Shown in pieces: positions 25,364 through 34,630 of a stretch of 64,000 bases of DNA (its first letter is position 1; each line of letters opens with the position of its first letter). Both the position numbers and the translations under genes were made by a program. The notes under the pieces are model-generated. The model searched no databases. It was not told the origin of the DNA and was given only the letters and a program-made list of their open reading frames with translations. The stretch comes from an uncultured Lachnospiraceae bacterium. Lineage in GTDB: Bacteria > Bacillota > Clostridia > Lachnospirales > Lachnospiraceae. The stretch lies in the NCBI GenBank assembly GCA_910585005.1, contig CAJUCN010000007.1, positions 1-64,000 of the forward strand. The letters run 5' to 3'.

Positions 25364-26209
25364 GTGCTGACAATAGGGACACATATGTCAATTGCAGGGG
25401 GGATTGCACAGGCGGCAAAAAACGTTGTGGATATGGAAGCAAACACGATGCAGATATTCAGCCGCAATCCAAGGGGATCGGGATACCGGATTTATGAGAA
25501 AGAGGAAATTGGTAAATTTCAGGAGATACGCAGGGAGCGTCAGTTTGGGCCATTGCTTGCCCATGCACCGTATACGTTAAATCTGGCAAGCAGTACAGAG
25601 AAAACTTATGAATTTGCCTGTATGGTTATCCGGGAAGATGTTGCCAGGATGGATGCTCTGGGAATTGAAAATATTGTCTTTCATCCAGGCAGCCATACAG
25701 GGATCGGGGCAAAGGCAGGGATTGCCAATATTATTGCAGGGCTTGACCAGGCAATTACCGGGCAGGAGAATTTGATGATCCTTTTAGAAACCATGTCAGG
25801 AAAGGGGACGGAAATCGGGAGAAGCTTTGAGGAACTGAGGGAGATCAGAGATGGAGTGAGGCACCCGGAAAAGATAGGGATCTGTTTGGATACTTGTCAT
25901 GTATTTGCGGCCGGATATGACATTGTGGAGGATTTGGATGGTGTGCTTCGGGAGTTTGACCGTATTTTAGGGATTTCTCTGCTTCGGGCAGTTCATTTAA
26001 ATGACAGTATGATGCCTTTTGGTTCCAGGAAAGACCGTCATGCTGTGTTTGGCGGCGGAGAGATTGGTGCGGAAGCCTTGCTTCGTGTGATGGAGCACCC
26101 CCTTCTTTCCCATATCCCATTTTATTTGGAAACGCCGCTGGATGATCAGGGACATAAAGAAGAGATTCATAGGATCAAGGAAGAACTGGCCAAAAGAGGA
26201 AAGCTTTGA
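25364..26209 (+). CDS. nfo: endonuclease IV (AP endonuclease)
   Basis: A 281-residue TIM-barrel, tri-zinc endonuclease that cuts the backbone 5' of abasic sites in base excision repair. Family signatures: LLAHAPYTLNLAS, GICLDTCHVFAAGYD, HLNDSMMPFGSRKDRH and FYLETP, which carry the His/Asp/Glu metal ligands. Translation starts at GTG 25364 with AAAGGAG eight bases upstream; the family start (LTIGTHMSIAGG) agrees. A DNA glycosylase follows at once, so both enzymes of one repair route are coexpressed. Confidence 0.96.
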   Translation: MLTIGTHMSIAGGIAQAAKNVVDMEANTMQIFSRNPRGSGYRIYEKEEIGKFQEIRRERQFGPLLAHAPYTLNLASSTEKTYEFACMVIREDVARMDALGIENIVFHPGSHTGIGAKAGIANIIAGLDQAITGQENLMILLETMSGKGTEIGRSFEELREIRDGVRHPEKIGICLDTCHVFAAGYDIVEDLDGVLREFDRILGISLLRAVHLNDSMMPFGSRKDRHAVFGGGEIGAEALLRVMEHPLLSHIPFYLETPLDDQGHKEEIHRIKEELAKRGKL

Positions 26210-26225
26210 AAGGCGGGATCACACG

Positions 26226-27068
26226 GTGGTAAGGATAGAAAAGGAGCATTTTTCATTAAGGCAGATCTGTGAATCAGGGCAGTGTTTTAGGCTGGAGCTG
26301 CTGGAAGAAACGGAAGGCCAGAGGGGGAAGGTAAGCAGAAGGTATGGGCTGGTAGCCTTCGGGAAGTATTTGATGGTCAGCCAGTGCGGAAGCTATGTGG
26401 AATTTTTTTGTTCCAGGGAGGAGTTTGATTCCATCTGGAAAGGATATTTTGATTTGACGGAGGATTATGGAAGGCTGATCGCATCCATCGACCCCGGGGA
26501 TGATTATCTTTGCAGGGCGGCGGCATTTGGCAGTGGAATCAGGATCCTGCGTCAGGATCTGTGGGAGATGATCATTTCCTTTATTATATCCCAACAGAAC
26601 AATATAAAAAGGATTCGCAGATGCATTGAACTCTTATGCAGAACATACGGAATAAAGGAAAAAACGCCAAAAGGAGATACTTATTATACGTTTCCCACGC
26701 CAGAAGCGCTTATGGGTGCGTCCTTGGATGATCTGTACGCCTGTAATTTAGGGTACAGAAGCAGGTATATAAAGGAGACGGCCCGTATGGTCTGTGAGGG
26801 AGAGGCAGATCTGGTAAAGATCCGTAAGATGGACTACAAAGAGGCCGTGCAGGAGCTGAAAAAGCTTTGCGGAGTAGGGGAAAAGGTGGCAAATTGCATT
26901 TGCTTGTTTGCTTTGCACCAGACAGATGCATTTCCTGTGGATACTCATATCAATAAGGTGTTGAAGAAGCAATATCCGGACGGGTTTCCTTTTGATAAGT
27001 ATCCTGGATACGGGGGAAGTTTGCAGCAATATATTTTTTATTATGATCTCATGAATGGCATTTCATAA
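26226..27068 (+). CDS. ogg: 8-oxoguanine DNA glycosylase, OGG1 type
   Basis: A 280-residue HhH-GPD glycosylase/AP lyase that removes 8-oxoguanine. The helix-hairpin-helix reads KLCGVGEKVANCI with the catalytic Lys K220, and the Asp D239 in FPVDTHINK is 19 residues further, exactly the spacing of human OGG1 (K249/D268). The N-terminal OGG domain (FSLRQICESGQCFRL) is present. I place the start at GTG 26226 with AAAGGCGG upstream; the frame extends back into nfo from 26142. It follows nfo by 16 bp: glycosylase plus AP endonuclease, consistent with oxidative damage repair in an anaerobe. Confidence 0.9.
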   Translation: MVRIEKEHFSLRQICESGQCFRLELLEETEGQRGKVSRRYGLVAFGKYLMVSQCGSYVEFFCSREEFDSIWKGYFDLTEDYGRLIASIDPGDDYLCRAAAFGSGIRILRQDLWEMIISFIISQQNNIKRIRRCIELLCRTYGIKEKTPKGDTYYTFPTPEALMGASLDDLYACNLGYRSRYIKETARMVCEGEADLVKIRKMDYKEAVQELKKLCGVGEKVANCICLFALHQTDAFPVDTHINKVLKKQYPDGFPFDKYPGYGGSLQQYIFYYDLMNGIS

Positions 27069-27118
27069 ACATAAAATCCCGCCCGCCGGATGATCCTCCG
27101 GTGGGCGGGATTTTATGT
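27069..27118. terminator. bidirectional terminator, 22-bp stem
   Basis: ACATAAAATCCCGCC... pairs with the sequence at 27097-27118 over 22 bp (one G-U), with A runs on the left and T runs on the right, so it can stop both the glycosylase transcript and the convergent minus-strand gene. Confidence 0.9.
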
Positions 27119-28248
27119 TATTTTAAGACAACCAGTTCATATTCCCTGTTTCCAAGACCAATCTTAGCGGCATGCTCTAAACAGCTTTTCCACTCAGACT
27201 CCGGTGTGGAATTGGTAAAGTGATCGTGATGATCCACAAAATCAGCTTTTTCCATGTTATCTGCAAGCTGGCTGTTAGGCATCGGTGTGGATTTGATGCA
27301 GGCGTCTGCACATGCCTGGTCTAACGCAAGTGGGTCAAAGGATGCAAACATCCCGATATTAGGCAGGATAGGGGCATCGTTTTCACTGTGACAGTCGCAG
27401 TTAGGTGTAACATCCACTACCAGGGAAATATGGAAGCAGGGACGTCCGTTGACCACGGCCTTTGTGTATTCCGCCATGCGGCAGTTTAAGTCTTTGGAGG
27501 CTGCCCAGTTTGCGAAATCAATGGCATCAAAATTGCAGGCGCCAATACAGCGGCCACAGCCTACGCAGTTGTCTGGGTTAATAGACATTTTGTGCGTCTC
27601 CTCATGGTAAGAAAGGCCGTTATTGGCACATTCCCGAAGGCAGGCACGGCAGCCTTTACACTTATCCGGGTCGATCTGGGGGGTGCCGTTGCAGTGCTGG
27701 TCCTTTTTGCCGGCACGGGATCCACATCCCATTCCGATATTTTTGATAGTTCCGCCGAAACCAGTCATTTCATGCCCTTTAAAATGAGTCAGGCTGATAA
27801 AAACGTCCGCATCCATGATGGCCCTTCCGATTTTAGCTTCTTTGATGTACTCGCCGTCTTCCACAGGAACGGTGATATCGTCAGTTCCTTTCAGACCGTC
27901 AGCAATGATTACAGGGCAGCCCACGGTAAGGGGGGTAAAACCATTTTCCCATGCACATTCCAGGTGCTCTAAGGCGTTTTTACGGCTGCCGGGATAAAGG
28001 GTATTGCAGTCGGTCAGGAAGGGGTGGCCGCCTAATTCCTTAACCACATCTGCCACTGCCTTTGCATAATTAGGACGAAGGTATGCAATATTTCCCAATT
28101 CCCCAAAATGCATTTTTATGGCAACAAATTTTCCGTCCATATCAATTTCCCCAATTCCAGCTTTGCGGATCAGTTTTTTTAACTTGGTGGGAAGCCCTTC
28201 CCCTAAATGAACGCGGAAATCTGTAAAGTATACTTTTGACTTTTCCAT
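27118..28248 (-). CDS. DUF362 protein with 4Fe-4S ferredoxin domain
   Basis: A 376-residue cytosolic iron-sulfur protein. The DUF362 fold (KMHFGELGNIAYLRP, THFKGHEMTGFGG, NIGMGCGSRAGK) surrounds a two-cluster ferredoxin insert: CKGCRACLRECANN and CVGCGRCIGACNFDAI. Such proteins are very common in Clostridia and are believed to handle electrons, but the substrate is unknown. I chose the ATG at 28246-28248 because AAAGGAG lies 12 bases upstream and the conserved domain starts there; the longer frame to 28305 has no signal. It is a single-gene unit ended by a strong shared terminator. Confidence 0.88.
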   Translation of the reverse strand: MEKSKVYFTDFRVHLGEGLPTKLKKLIRKAGIGEIDMDGKFVAIKMHFGELGNIAYLRPNYAKAVADVVKELGGHPFLTDCNTLYPGSRKNALEHLECAWENGFTPLTVGCPVIIADGLKGTDDITVPVEDGEYIKEAKIGRAIMDADVFISLTHFKGHEMTGFGGTIKNIGMGCGSRAGKKDQHCNGTPQIDPDKCKGCRACLRECANNGLSYHEETHKMSINPDNCVGCGRCIGACNFDAIDFANWAASKDLNCRMAEYTKAVVNGRPCFHISLVVDVTPNCDCHSENDAPILPNIGMFASFDPLALDQACADACIKSTPMPNSQLADNMEKADFVDHHDHFTNSTPESEWKSCLEHAAKIGLGNREYELVVLK

Positions 28249-28398
28249 ATGATAAATGTACTCCTTTCGTTGTTGGCATGGCAATCCCTTGTCATGGAAC
28301 GCCATAGTTATCTGCTAATACATTATTTTAATCGAAAAGGATGCCAAGTGCAATGTACAAATATTTTGAATAATCATACAAATATCTTTAATTCCCTG

Positions 28399-28427
28399 TT
28401 GGCGGTACGAATTATTTCATGTATAAT
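28399..28427 (+). promoter_or_regulatory. sigma-A promoter of rarA
   Basis: -35 TTGGCG (28399-28404), 17-base spacer, perfect -10 TATAAT (28422-28427), 44 bases before the ATG. Confidence 0.65.
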
Positions 28428-28471
28428 CAATCGTAAGGCATTACAAGTGATCATATTTAGAGGTACTATCT

Positions 28472-29803
28472 ATGGATTTGTTTGAATATATGCGTTCTGC
28501 CAACAAGGAAAAAGAAGCGCCCCTTGCAGCAAGGATGCGTCCCACGACGCTGGATGAGGTGGTAGGCCAGCAGCATATTATTGGGAAGGACAAGCTTTTA
28601 TACCGGGCCATTAAGGCGGACAAATTAAGTTCTATCATTTTTTATGGACCGCCGGGAACAGGCAAGACCACCCTTGCCAAAGTGATCGCCAATACTACCA
28701 GTGCGGAATTTACCCAGATCAATGCCACGGTAGCAGGGAAAAAGGATATGGAAGAGGTGGTAAAGTCAGCCGGGGACATGCAGGGCATGTATGGCAAAAA
28801 GACCATCTTGTTTATTGATGAGATCCATCGGTTTAATAAAGGACAGCAGGATTATCTCTTACCTTTTGTGGAGGACGGCACCATCATATTGATCGGGGCT
28901 ACCACAGAAAACCCCTATTTTGAAGTGAACGGCGCGCTGTTATCCCGTTCTATTATTTTTGAGTTAAAACCCCTTGGCAAAGAGGATATCAAGGAACTGT
29001 TAAAAAGGGCTGTGTATGATACCGAAAAGGGAATGGGATCCTACGGCGGGGTTTTGCATGAGGACGCCATGGAGTTTCTGGCGGATCTTTCCGGCGGTGA
29101 CGCCAGACATGCGTTAAACGCCATTGAATTGGGGATCATGACTACCCGGCGGGGCGATGATGGTAAGATACACCTTACGCTGGAAGTGGCGCAGGAATGT
29201 ATTCAAAAACGTGCAGTGCGTTATGACAAGTCCGGTGATAATCATTATGACACCATTTCCGCATTTATCAAAAGCATGAGAGGATCCGACCCGGATGCGG
29301 CAGTGTATTATCTGGCAAGGATGCTTTATGCCGGGGAAAGCGTTACCTTTATTGCAAGAAGGATCATGATCTGCGCTGCGGAGGATGTGGGGATTGCAGA
29401 TCCTAAGGCGCTGCAGGTTGCGGTGAACGCATCCCTTGCAGTGGAGAGGGTGGGGATGCCGGAGGCCCAGATCATCCTTTCGGAAGCAGTGTTATATGTG
29501 GCCTGCGCGCCCAAGAGTAATGCCTGCGTGGCAGCAATCGGGAGGGCAATGGATACAGTGGAAAAGACCGGGAATTTACCCATACCTGCCCATTTGCAGG
29601 ATGCCCATTATAAAGGGGCGGCGAAGCTTGGGCACGGCACAGGTTATTTGTATGCCCATGATTACCCCAATCATTATGTGCAGCAGCAATACCTGCCTTA
29701 TGAGCTGACTGGAAAAGAGTTTTACAGCCCATCGGGAAACGGATACGAGTGTAAAGTGAAAGAACATATGAAACGGATCAGGCAGGAAACAGGAAATAAT
29801 TAG
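28472..29803 (+). CDS. rarA: replication-associated recombination protein A (AAA+ ATPase)
   Basis: A 443-residue clamp-loader-like AAA+ ATPase (RarA/MgsA/WRNIP1 family) that acts at stalled replication forks. Seen: RPTTLDEVVGQQHI at the start, Walker A GPPGTGKTT (K65), Walker B ILFIDEIHRF, sensor-1 IGATTENPYF, and the C-terminal tetramerisation region (KSMRGSDPDAAVYYLARML; GHGTGYLYAHDYPNH). GAGG lies nine bases before the ATG. A membrane-anchored DUF5722 gene follows after 17 bp, probably on the same transcript. Confidence 0.96.
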   Translation: MDLFEYMRSANKEKEAPLAARMRPTTLDEVVGQQHIIGKDKLLYRAIKADKLSSIIFYGPPGTGKTTLAKVIANTTSAEFTQINATVAGKKDMEEVVKSAGDMQGMYGKKTILFIDEIHRFNKGQQDYLLPFVEDGTIILIGATTENPYFEVNGALLSRSIIFELKPLGKEDIKELLKRAVYDTEKGMGSYGGVLHEDAMEFLADLSGGDARHALNAIELGIMTTRRGDDGKIHLTLEVAQECIQKRAVRYDKSGDNHYDTISAFIKSMRGSDPDAAVYYLARMLYAGESVTFIARRIMICAAEDVGIADPKALQVAVNASLAVERVGMPEAQIILSEAVLYVACAPKSNACVAAIGRAMDTVEKTGNLPIPAHLQDAHYKGAAKLGHGTGYLYAHDYPNHYVQQQYLPYELTGKEFYSPSGNGYECKVKEHMKRIRQETGNN

Positions 29804-29820
29804 AAAAGGAAATAAAAAGC

Positions 29821-31713
29821 ATGGATTTGGAGACCGGAAAGAAGAAAAAACCGGGGAAAAGAAAGCGGGTCAGACGAAGGAAGATCAAAAGGGCATCCCA
29901 TAGGCCCGCGGTGTCAAAAACGAAAAGCAGAATATTCTGGCTGGGCATGGTATTGGCAGGTTTGCTGCTTGCAGGAGCGATAGGGGCAGGAATATTTTTG
30001 CTGATACATAAAAAACCGGCGGAGCCGGTGCCGGAAGTTGGACTGACGGAAATGATAGAGAAGACCTTCCCGGAGGATCGTGAGGATCGTGACATCGGGG
30101 ATGATATTCTGGATCATATTTTTACGGCGGGAGATGCTGTCCGGGATTCCTATCAAAAAAGGCCCAAAAGTTACGAGGTGACAGAGGCAAATGCTGCAAA
30201 TTTTGCAGAGATCAGCGAATGTATTATCAGCCCGGACACGGGCAGGGTATCGGTTACGGTATCAGGGGAGGGAATTCCAAAGAGCGATGATAAGTTTTAT
30301 TATCTTTTTGCATTAAACACTTACGATAACGGAATCCCCCAGGGCGCGGATTATCTTGACAGGGAGTATAAAGACAGTGAGACTCATTTATCCACTGGAT
30401 TGAACTACAATACTTCGGGAAGCCGTTTATATAAGAAGTTTGTTGCGGCGGTAAAGATGGACGGGAAATTCGTCCAAGTAACACAGCCGAAATATATTAC
30501 CAACCCGGAAGCAATTGCCAAATATACTTCTGTGTTCCAGCAGCCGGCTTCCATAAAAGGTATTTTAGTGGATCCTAATAAGCTAAGAGGCAGTGAACTT
30601 GACGATCTGGGCGTGAAACAGGCAGCTTATAACATTCCGGTGGCAAGGCTTTTGGGGCCAAGTACCAGTGCGGCATACCCGACGGTCTACTATACGCATA
30701 ACGGGAAGACCTATACGTTAAACGGGCAGGTGATTGCGGAATATGACTTGGTGTTTAGCACATTGACGGCAAAAGGCATTACGACGACAGCAATCATTTT
30801 AAACAATTATTCTTCTGCATACCCACAGCTCATCCATCCTCAGGCGCGCAGCGGAGGATCGGCGCCTTATTATATGTTCAACGGGGCGGAAGAGTCAGGT
30901 GTGGAGTATATGGCGGCAGTGGGGACCTTTCTTGCAGAACGGTATTCGGGCAGCAGCCATGGAAGAATATCCAATTGGGTAATCGCCAATGAGATCAATG
31001 CCCGGAAAGAATGGAATTACATGGCCCATACGGATACGGAATCTTATGTAGAAGAGTATGCCAAAGGGTTCCGCGTCTTTTATACTGCCATCAAGAGTGT
31101 AAGCAGCAGCGCCAGGGTTTATATTTCCCTGGATCAGCAATGGGACCGCAATATTAAAAACAATACAAATTATGATGCCCGGGATGTGCTGGATGCCTTT
31201 AACAATAATATTTCCGCTAAGGGAGATATTGACTGGGGCGTGGCGCAGCACCCTTACAATGTGCCCCTTACGGAAGCGCGGATCTGGAAGGCATCCAAAT
31301 ATGTGGAGCACAATGCAGGGACTTCCATGCTCACGATGGAAAATATTGATGTGTTGATCAATTATCTGCGTCAGGAGCATTTTCTCAATGATGCGGGAGA
31401 AGTCAGGAGCATTTTGATCAGTGAACTGGGGTATACTTCCAACGCCGGGGAGGCAAACCAGGCAGCGGCTTTTGCCTATGCTTACTACAAGATGGAAGCT
31501 TATGATGAGATTGACGGGTTTTTGCTCAACCGGGAGACGGATGCGGCGGAAGAGGTGGCGCAGGGGCTTTCCTTTGGCCTTTCCAGCGCAGGAGGCGGCC
31601 GTAAGCAGATCTACAATGTATTTAAATACATTGATACCCCGCAGCACGCGGAGTATACGAATTTTGCCAAAGGCATTATAGGGATTTCCAATTGGAGTGA
31701 GATCATCAGATAA
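29821..31713 (+). CDS. membrane-anchored DUF5722 glycoside-hydrolase-like protein
   Basis: A 630-residue protein with a very basic cytosolic N-terminus (1-37), one membrane helix (about 38-62) and a large outer part: a beta-rich region (120-230), then a TIM-barrel DUF5722 domain. Inside it N390-E391 (NWVIANEINA) and E535 (ILISELGYTS) sit where clan GH-A enzymes have the acid/base and nucleophile glutamates, so it may be an active glycosidase at the cell surface. The substrate is unknown. The unusually basic leader (KKKKPGKRKRVRRRKIKR) may orient the signal anchor. It follows rarA closely without an obvious functional link. Confidence 0.8.
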   Translation: MDLETGKKKKPGKRKRVRRRKIKRASHRPAVSKTKSRIFWLGMVLAGLLLAGAIGAGIFLLIHKKPAEPVPEVGLTEMIEKTFPEDREDRDIGDDILDHIFTAGDAVRDSYQKRPKSYEVTEANAANFAEISECIISPDTGRVSVTVSGEGIPKSDDKFYYLFALNTYDNGIPQGADYLDREYKDSETHLSTGLNYNTSGSRLYKKFVAAVKMDGKFVQVTQPKYITNPEAIAKYTSVFQQPASIKGILVDPNKLRGSELDDLGVKQAAYNIPVARLLGPSTSAAYPTVYYTHNGKTYTLNGQVIAEYDLVFSTLTAKGITTTAIILNNYSSAYPQLIHPQARSGGSAPYYMFNGAEESGVEYMAAVGTFLAERYSGSSHGRISNWVIANEINARKEWNYMAHTDTESYVEEYAKGFRVFYTAIKSVSSSARVYISLDQQWDRNIKNNTNYDARDVLDAFNNNISAKGDIDWGVAQHPYNVPLTEARIWKASKYVEHNAGTSMLTMENIDVLINYLRQEHFLNDAGEVRSILISELGYTSNAGEANQAAAFAYAYYKMEAYDEIDGFLLNRETDAAEEVAQGLSFGLSSAGGGRKQIYNVFKYIDTPQHAEYTNFAKGIIGISNWSEIIR

Positions 31714-31742
31714 AATGATTTACAGAGCAATAGAATAGGATA

Positions 31743-32255
31743 CTAAAATAGCTGGCAGATCAGATACTGGTAAATATCCTGGTTTTTGGTCTGCCAGTTG
31801 TCGCAGATTGCCGCCGCAGTTTCTTCGGAGGGGACAGAGAGAGTTATGTTAACCAAGTCGGCTCCATGATCTTTTGCGATCAGATGGGCATCGTACTCCC
31901 CGGAAGAATTTTTGCGGTAGTTGGCGTAGACAGACATTTCATTACGCATTTCTACTTTATTTTCATGAAAAAAAGAGTCAATGTCCGAACGGATCCCTTC
32001 GTTGATCCGGCCGCGGAAGAAATTCAGTGTTTCCAGCCCTTCCGGGGTGATCGATAACTGGGTGCGGTTACGGACGGACCGGGACGTGAGGAACCCGGCT
32101 TCGTCCAGTTCTCCGATTACCTGTTGAAGGGTAAGAAAATTGGTATATCCCTTGTCCAGGATAAAATCATAGATCTGTGTTTTTGTCAGTGGAAAATCCA
32201 CTTTGGAAAGCATATAAAGAACAATCAATTTATAGAGAGTTAATGTATCATGCAT
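31743..32255 (-). CDS. DUF4364 family protein, wHTH-like
   Basis: A 170-residue soluble protein typical of Clostridia. The N-terminal part (LYKLIVLYMLSKVDFPLTKT, LQQVIGELDEAGFL, LSITPEGLETL) has the layout of a winged helix-turn-helix, so a regulatory role is likely. AGGAGG precedes the ATG. It lies downstream of the radical SAM gene on the same strand with a 15-bp gap, so malic enzyme, radical SAM and DUF4364 may share a transcript. Confidence 0.85.
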   Translation of the reverse strand: MHDTLTLYKLIVLYMLSKVDFPLTKTQIYDFILDKGYTNFLTLQQVIGELDEAGFLTSRSVRNRTQLSITPEGLETLNFFRGRINEGIRSDIDSFFHENKVEMRNEMSVYANYRKNSSGEYDAHLIAKDHGADLVNITLSVPSEETAAAICDNWQTKNQDIYQYLICQLF

Positions 32256-32270
32256 GGGATACCTCCTTAG

Positions 32271-33278
32271 CTACTGGAAAAATTTACCCTGAAAGGCATT
32301 GGAATTACGCATTTCCCGGTGCAGGGAATTCAGGATATGGCGTTTATTGCCGCTCCAAAGGGGAGCAAGCAAAAGGGAACGGTTGGCATCACCAGTGACG
32401 CGGTGGATTACCAGGTCAGGACGCAGATGGGTAATGCAGGAAATCAATATCTCCAAATACAGATCCAGGCTGTCGATGACGCAATAACGGCCAGGGTCTT
32501 TTTGGTATCGTTCGCCTAAGTCCGTGCCCTTTAAAATGTGAAGGAGCTGGAGCTTGATACCTGAAATGGGCATGTGATTTAAATAGGAAACGGTTTCTAA
32601 CATTTCCCTGTCACTCTCTCCGGGAAGCCCTAATATGACATGGGTGATTACGGGGATTTGGGCCTGATGCAGACGGGCCACGCTCTGGTCAAAGCAGGAG
32701 AGAGAATATCCCCGCCGGATGAACCGGGCAGTGTCTTCATGGATTGTCTGAAGCCCTAATTCTACCCAGATAAATTTTGACGGATATTCTTCTTTCAGCC
32801 GGCAAAGCAGCTCCAGCACTTCCCCTGGCAGAGTATCCGGGCGGGTGGCAATGGAAATGCCGGCAACCAAGGGTTCTCTCAGGGCAAGACGGTAGATCTT
32901 CTCCAGATAAGGAAGAGGGCCGTAGGTGTTGGTAAAGGCCTGAAAATAAGCAATGTACCGCTTACCGGTGGATTTGCCCGACAGAGAATGGATCCCCTTT
33001 TCAAAAGCGAGATGGAAAGACCGTTCCGGATCTTTGTCAAAAGGAAGGGGAGCGGCAAAGTCTCCGCTGCCTCCGCTGCAAAAGATGCATCCTCTGGTAT
33101 CTAGCGTGCCGTCCCGGTTGGGGCAGGAAAGTCCGGCATTCAGGGAAACTTTATATAGTTTTTCACCGAAAGTATTTTTACAGTACGCGTCTAATGAATA
33201 GTAGGGTTTCCCGTGCCATACCTGTTGCATACCCTCTGTGGTAAGCTTTTGCACAGCCGGGATCTGTTTTGTGTCCAT
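32271..33278 (-). CDS. TIGR01212-type radical SAM protein (YhcC-like)
   Basis: A 335-residue radical S-adenosylmethionine enzyme. The cluster motif is the unusual long form CPNRDGTLDTRGCIFC (first two Cys separated by 11 residues), typical of the YhcC/Elp3-related TIGR01212 family. Also seen: GISIATRPDTLP and HVILGLPGE, the SAM-binding strands. Its substrate is unknown. The start overlaps the end region of the malic enzyme gene (four-base gap) so it is probably translationally coupled; an internal ATG at residue 17 is a possible alternative start since homologues begin near there. Confidence 0.88.
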   Translation of the reverse strand: MDTKQIPAVQKLTTEGMQQVWHGKPYYSLDAYCKNTFGEKLYKVSLNAGLSCPNRDGTLDTRGCIFCSGGSGDFAAPLPFDKDPERSFHLAFEKGIHSLSGKSTGKRYIAYFQAFTNTYGPLPYLEKIYRLALREPLVAGISIATRPDTLPGEVLELLCRLKEEYPSKFIWVELGLQTIHEDTARFIRRGYSLSCFDQSVARLHQAQIPVITHVILGLPGESDREMLETVSYLNHMPISGIKLQLLHILKGTDLGERYQKDPGRYCVIDSLDLYLEILISCITHLRPDLVIHRVTGDANRSLLLAPLWSGNKRHILNSLHREMRNSNAFQGKFFQ

Positions 33279-33282
33279 ATGC

Positions 33283-34434
33283 CTATGATATATGGGCTTT
33301 TACAGCCTGGGATACAGCTTCCACTACTTTAGGGTCGAAAGCTTCCGGCATAATGTTGTCTTCGTTTAACTGGTCGTCCGGTACGAGAGAGGCGATCGCC
33401 TGTGCGGCAGCCAGTTTCATTTCTTCCGTGATCTGGGTGGCCCTGCCTTCTAAAGCGCCCTTAAAAATACCCGGGAACGCAACGACGTTATTGACTTGGT
33501 TGGGAAAATCACTCCGGCCGGTACCAACCACCCTTGCCCCGGCAGCTTTTGCCAGGTCGGGCATGATCTCAGGAACGGGGTTTGCCATAGCAAATAAGAT
33601 AGCGTCCTTATTCATAGAAGCCACCATTTCCGGTGTGACAATGCCAGGGGCGGAAACGCCAACAAAGATATCAGCGCCCGTTAAGGCGTCGGAAAGAGAG
33701 CCGGTCCGGCGATCTAAGTTGGTGACTTCCGCCATCTTTTTTTGCATCCAGTTAAGCCCTGGGGTATCCTTTGATACGATGCCTACTTTATCGCACATAA
33801 TAATATGAACAAAGCCGTAAGTGAGAAGAAGTTTGGTGATTGCAACGCCAGCGCTTCCGGCGCCGTTTACAACCACACGGCAGTTCTCCTTTTGCTTGCC
33901 CACGACCTTTAGCGCGTTGATGATGCCTGCCAAAACAACGATGGCGGTACCATGCTGGTCATCATGGAAAACAGGAATATCAAGGATTTGTTTTAACCGT
34001 TCTTCAATTTCAAAACATCTGGGTGCGCTGATGTCCTCAAGGTTGATTCCGCCAAAGCCAGGCGCCAGGTAAGTGACCGCTTTGATGATCTCTTCTGTGT
34101 CCTGGGTATCCAGACAAATAGGGACGGCGTTGACGCCGCCAAATTCCTTGAACAGTACAGCTTTTCCTTCCATAACTGGCATAGCGGCATAGGGGCCAAT
34201 ATTTCCAAGGCCCAATACGGCGCTGCCATCGGAGACCACTGCCACAGTATTTGCTTTCATGGTGTATTTATATGCTGCCTCAACATCGCTGGCGATGACC
34301 TTGCAAGGCTCGGCAACGCCGGGAGTATAGGCGAGGGATAGATCTTCTCTTGATTTTACAGGTGTTTTTGATACGGTTTCAAGCTTACCGTTCCACTGCT
34401 CATGGAGCATCAATGCTTTTTCGTTTGTCGTCAT
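33283..34434 (-). CDS. malic enzyme (NAD(P)-dependent, decarboxylating)
   Basis: A 383-residue short-type malic enzyme that converts malate to pyruvate and CO2 with reduction of NAD(P). Seen: LSLAYTPGVAEPCK, the active-site region GLGNIGPYAAMPVMEGKAVL, NLEDISAPRCFEIE, VFHDDQHGTAIV with the metal Asp pair, the nucleotide loop NGAGSAGVAI and FAMANPVPEI. The ATG at 34432-34434 has AGAGG eight bases upstream; the longer frame from 34518 has no support. The length fits the bacterial short form without an acetyltransferase tail. Confidence 0.96.
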   Translation of the reverse strand: MTTNEKALMLHEQWNGKLETVSKTPVKSREDLSLAYTPGVAEPCKVIASDVEAAYKYTMKANTVAVVSDGSAVLGLGNIGPYAAMPVMEGKAVLFKEFGGVNAVPICLDTQDTEEIIKAVTYLAPGFGGINLEDISAPRCFEIEERLKQILDIPVFHDDQHGTAIVVLAGIINALKVVGKQKENCRVVVNGAGSAGVAITKLLLTYGFVHIIMCDKVGIVSKDTPGLNWMQKKMAEVTNLDRRTGSLSDALTGADIFVGVSAPGIVTPEMVASMNKDAILFAMANPVPEIMPDLAKAAGARVVGTGRSDFPNQVNNVVAFPGIFKGALEGRATQITEEMKLAAAQAIASLVPDDQLNEDNIMPEAFDPKVVEAVSQAVKAHIS

Positions 34435-34630
34435 GGCTGTTACCTCTCTTTGCTGCCGGCTGTTTTTGTAGGGATAGGCCAGCTTCTTTATTTTATAATA
34501 TTTTGTGTTAGGGCGCAAGACTTTCTGATTTCATGCTTTACACGATAAAGACAATATGGTATCCTGATATAGTAATCAAAACTACATGGAATGGTTATTA
34601 TAATACAAATAAGCATTTTTGGAGGGATCT

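Noticed and set aside
30895..31647. 250-codon minus-strand frame
   Set aside because: Antisense to DUF5722, which has the conserved NE and SELG motifs.
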